Shown piece after piece: positions 63,231 through 64,000 of a stretch of DNA of 64,000 bases. This DNA comes from Streptomyces oceani (GTDB lineage: Bacteria; Actinomycetota; Actinomycetes; Streptomycetales; Streptomycetaceae): contig NZ_LJGU01000149.1 in assembly GCF_001751245.1 (NCBI RefSeq), forward strand, positions 22,673 through 86,672. The letters are read 5' to 3'. The stretch's first letter is position 1, and the number at the start of each line of letters is the position of its first letter. A model generated the notes under the pieces. The model made no database searches, had not been told where the DNA came from, and saw nothing but the letters and a program-made list of their open reading frames with translations. Made by a program: the position numbers and the translations under genes.

Positions 63231-63258
63231 CGGGCCCCTCGATGAACCGAGGGACCCG
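63231..63258 (-). terminator. Terminator of tRNA-Arg
   Basis: Stem CGGGCCCCTCG / CGAGGGACCCG (one mismatch), 6-base loop, 13 bases after the 3' end of the leftward tRNA. Confidence 0.7.
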
Positions 63259-63271
63259 CTGGTCACATACG

Positions 63272-63344
63272 CGCGCTCGGCAGGATTCGAACCTGCAACC
63301 TTCTGATCCGTAGTCAGATGCTCTATCCGTTAAGCTACGAGCGC
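63272..63344 (-). tRNA. tRNA-Arg (anticodon ACG)
   Basis: 73 bases. Acceptor GCGCTCG / CGAGCGC, discriminator G, anticodon stem TCTGA/TCAGA with loop CTACGGA (ACG), T-loop GGTTCGAATCC. A34 is the target of TadA (33831-34388). CCA not encoded. Confidence 0.96.
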
Positions 63345-63467
63345 CTGCCGGCTGATCTTCGCCGGCTGCGTTGCGGAGACAACATTACATGACCCGTGCG
63401 CGCAGATGAAATCCGTTTAGCCCACCCGCTTTGAGCTGGGAAAACGAACTCTTGGCAGCACACACGT

Positions 63468-63498
63468 CGATGCCCCGACCGAATCGGCCGGGGCATCG
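63468..63498 (-). terminator. Terminator of tRNA-Ser(GCT)
   Basis: Perfect 10-bp stem CGATGCCCCG / CGGGGCATCG with an inner CCGA/TCGG, 19 bases after the tRNA end in its direction. Confidence 0.8.
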
Positions 63499-63516
63499 AC
63501 GAACTTCACAAGCGAG

Positions 63517-63606
63517 CGGAGGCTGAGGGATTTGAACCCTCGATGGGGGGTCACCCCAAACCGCATTAGCAGTGCGGCGCCATAGACCAGACTAGGCGAA
63601 GCCTCC
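63517..63606 (-). tRNA. tRNA-Ser (anticodon GCT)
   Basis: 90 bases, class II with long variable arm. Acceptor GGAGGCT / AGCCTCC, discriminator G, anticodon stem CCGCA/TGCGG with loop CTGCTAA (GCT, reads AGC/AGU), T-loop GGTTCAAATCC. Confidence 0.96.
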
Positions 63607-63927
63607 ATACACATCTCGCGCTGCGTGCGGAGTGTGTGCCAGATGATGGCACAGCCAGGCGGGCTGTCACCAATCGACGTCTACGTTACTAGCCCGCAGC
63701 ACCGGCGGGCAAAGCCGTTCCGGGAGTGCCGCCGGGAGCTCACGGCCGGGGTGGGTGGGCCCGCCGCACCCAGGGCGGGTGGGCCCGCCGCACGGGACCG
63801 GCACCCGCGCCGGTCCGACACGGAGCCCGGACAGCCGCATCGGCTTGCGCAACGTCGACCGGTCCAGAGCGTTAGTAGGACAAGGGCACGGCAGACGCAT
63901 GCCCTCAGGCACTCACCGGGAGAACCC
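63607..63927. other. Intergenic region before the right edge, with a 17-bp direct repeat
   Basis: 321 bp without a gene. GGGTGGGCCCGCCGCAC occurs at 63753-63769 and again at 63777-63793. A promoter for the possible gene at 63928 may lie near GTTAGTAGG (63871-63879), but no convincing -35 matches it. Confidence 0.45.
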
Positions 63928-64000
63928 ATGCCCCCTCGCACAGTGACCGAGTCGGCCGCACCGACCACAACCACCAGACAACGGACCAGCCGGCCCGGCC
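63928..64000 (+). CDS. Possible start of a gene running off the right edge
   Basis: ATG 63928 with GGGAG 6 bases upstream opens a frame of 24 codons (MPPRTVTESAAPTTTTRQR). This is too short to identify; Thr/Arg/Pro-rich N-termini like this are common in streptomycete proteins. Confidence 0.4.
   Translation, partial: MPPRTVTESAAPTTTTRQRTSRPG

Noticed and set aside
63042..63245. Possible 64-67-aa gene before tRNA-Arg
   Set aside because: Start signals are poorly spaced, the frame runs into the tRNA terminator hairpin and no motif is recognised.

Overview
The window is high-GC actinobacterial DNA, almost certainly from Streptomyces or a very close relative. The reasons are the GC-rich third positions, frequent GTG starts, 4-base stop/start overlaps, a twin-arginine secreted glycosidase and a block (about 31-40.6 kb) whose order matches the S. 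coelicolor upp / tadA / tRNA-Ser / sigF-sigN neighbourhood as I remember it. No phage, insertion sequence, CRISPR array or replication origin was seen.

Layout. 0-1.7 kb: a GH3 beta-glucosidase cut by the left edge, with a palindromic operator candidate. 1.85-6.0 kb: a leftward, translationally coupled operon that begins with a 61-residue peptide, followed by an unrecognised protein, two paralogous unknown proteins and a serine hydrolase. Divergent from it is a UvrA-like ABC ATPase (6.4-8.7 kb). Together these look like a peptide-product locus and are the best candidate for something undescribed. 8.8-13.5 kb: ECF sigma factor, zinc-finger membrane anti-sigma and an ABC exporter, all overlapping. 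13.7-16.9 kb: a coupled pair of SPFH (flotillin/stomatin-type) membrane proteins. 17.3-19.8 kb: a PucR-like regulator and a small HhH DNA glycosylase. 20.0-24.0 kb: a tandem array of three intact and two decayed copies of an unknown gene with Gly-rich tails. 24.0-27.7 kb: two cation/proton antiporters, one with a separate TrkA-C subunit and one with the domain fused.

28-41 kb is mostly conserved core: DUF3040 protein, secreted M28 peptidase, VapB-like protein, LytR_C protein, upp, tadA with its associated protein, tRNA-Ser(CGA), small membrane proteins and the SigB-class sigma pair sigF/sigN. Into this, directly downstream of the tRNA, an arsenic cassette (arsI, arsR, acr3) and gene relics have been inserted. 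41-51.5 kb: a MarR-controlled MFS exporter and a YceI protein that share beta-sandwich modules, a TetR/MFS efflux operon and a secreted GH2 beta-galactosidase.

51.7-62.8 kb is a catabolic region. A LacI-family repressor sits between two leftward operons (CoA-transferase, MHS transporter, MaoC hydratase, ketoglutarate-semialdehyde-type dehydrogenase, aldo-keto reductase; and solute-binding-fold protein, FAH-type dehydratase). Each operon carries the same 26-bp palindrome, which defines a local regulon probably feeding an organic acid or sugar acid into central metabolism. The right end has tRNA-Arg(ACG) and tRNA-Ser(GCT), each with its own hairpin terminator, and possibly the start of one more gene. 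Family assignments were made by reading translations; no database search was run.
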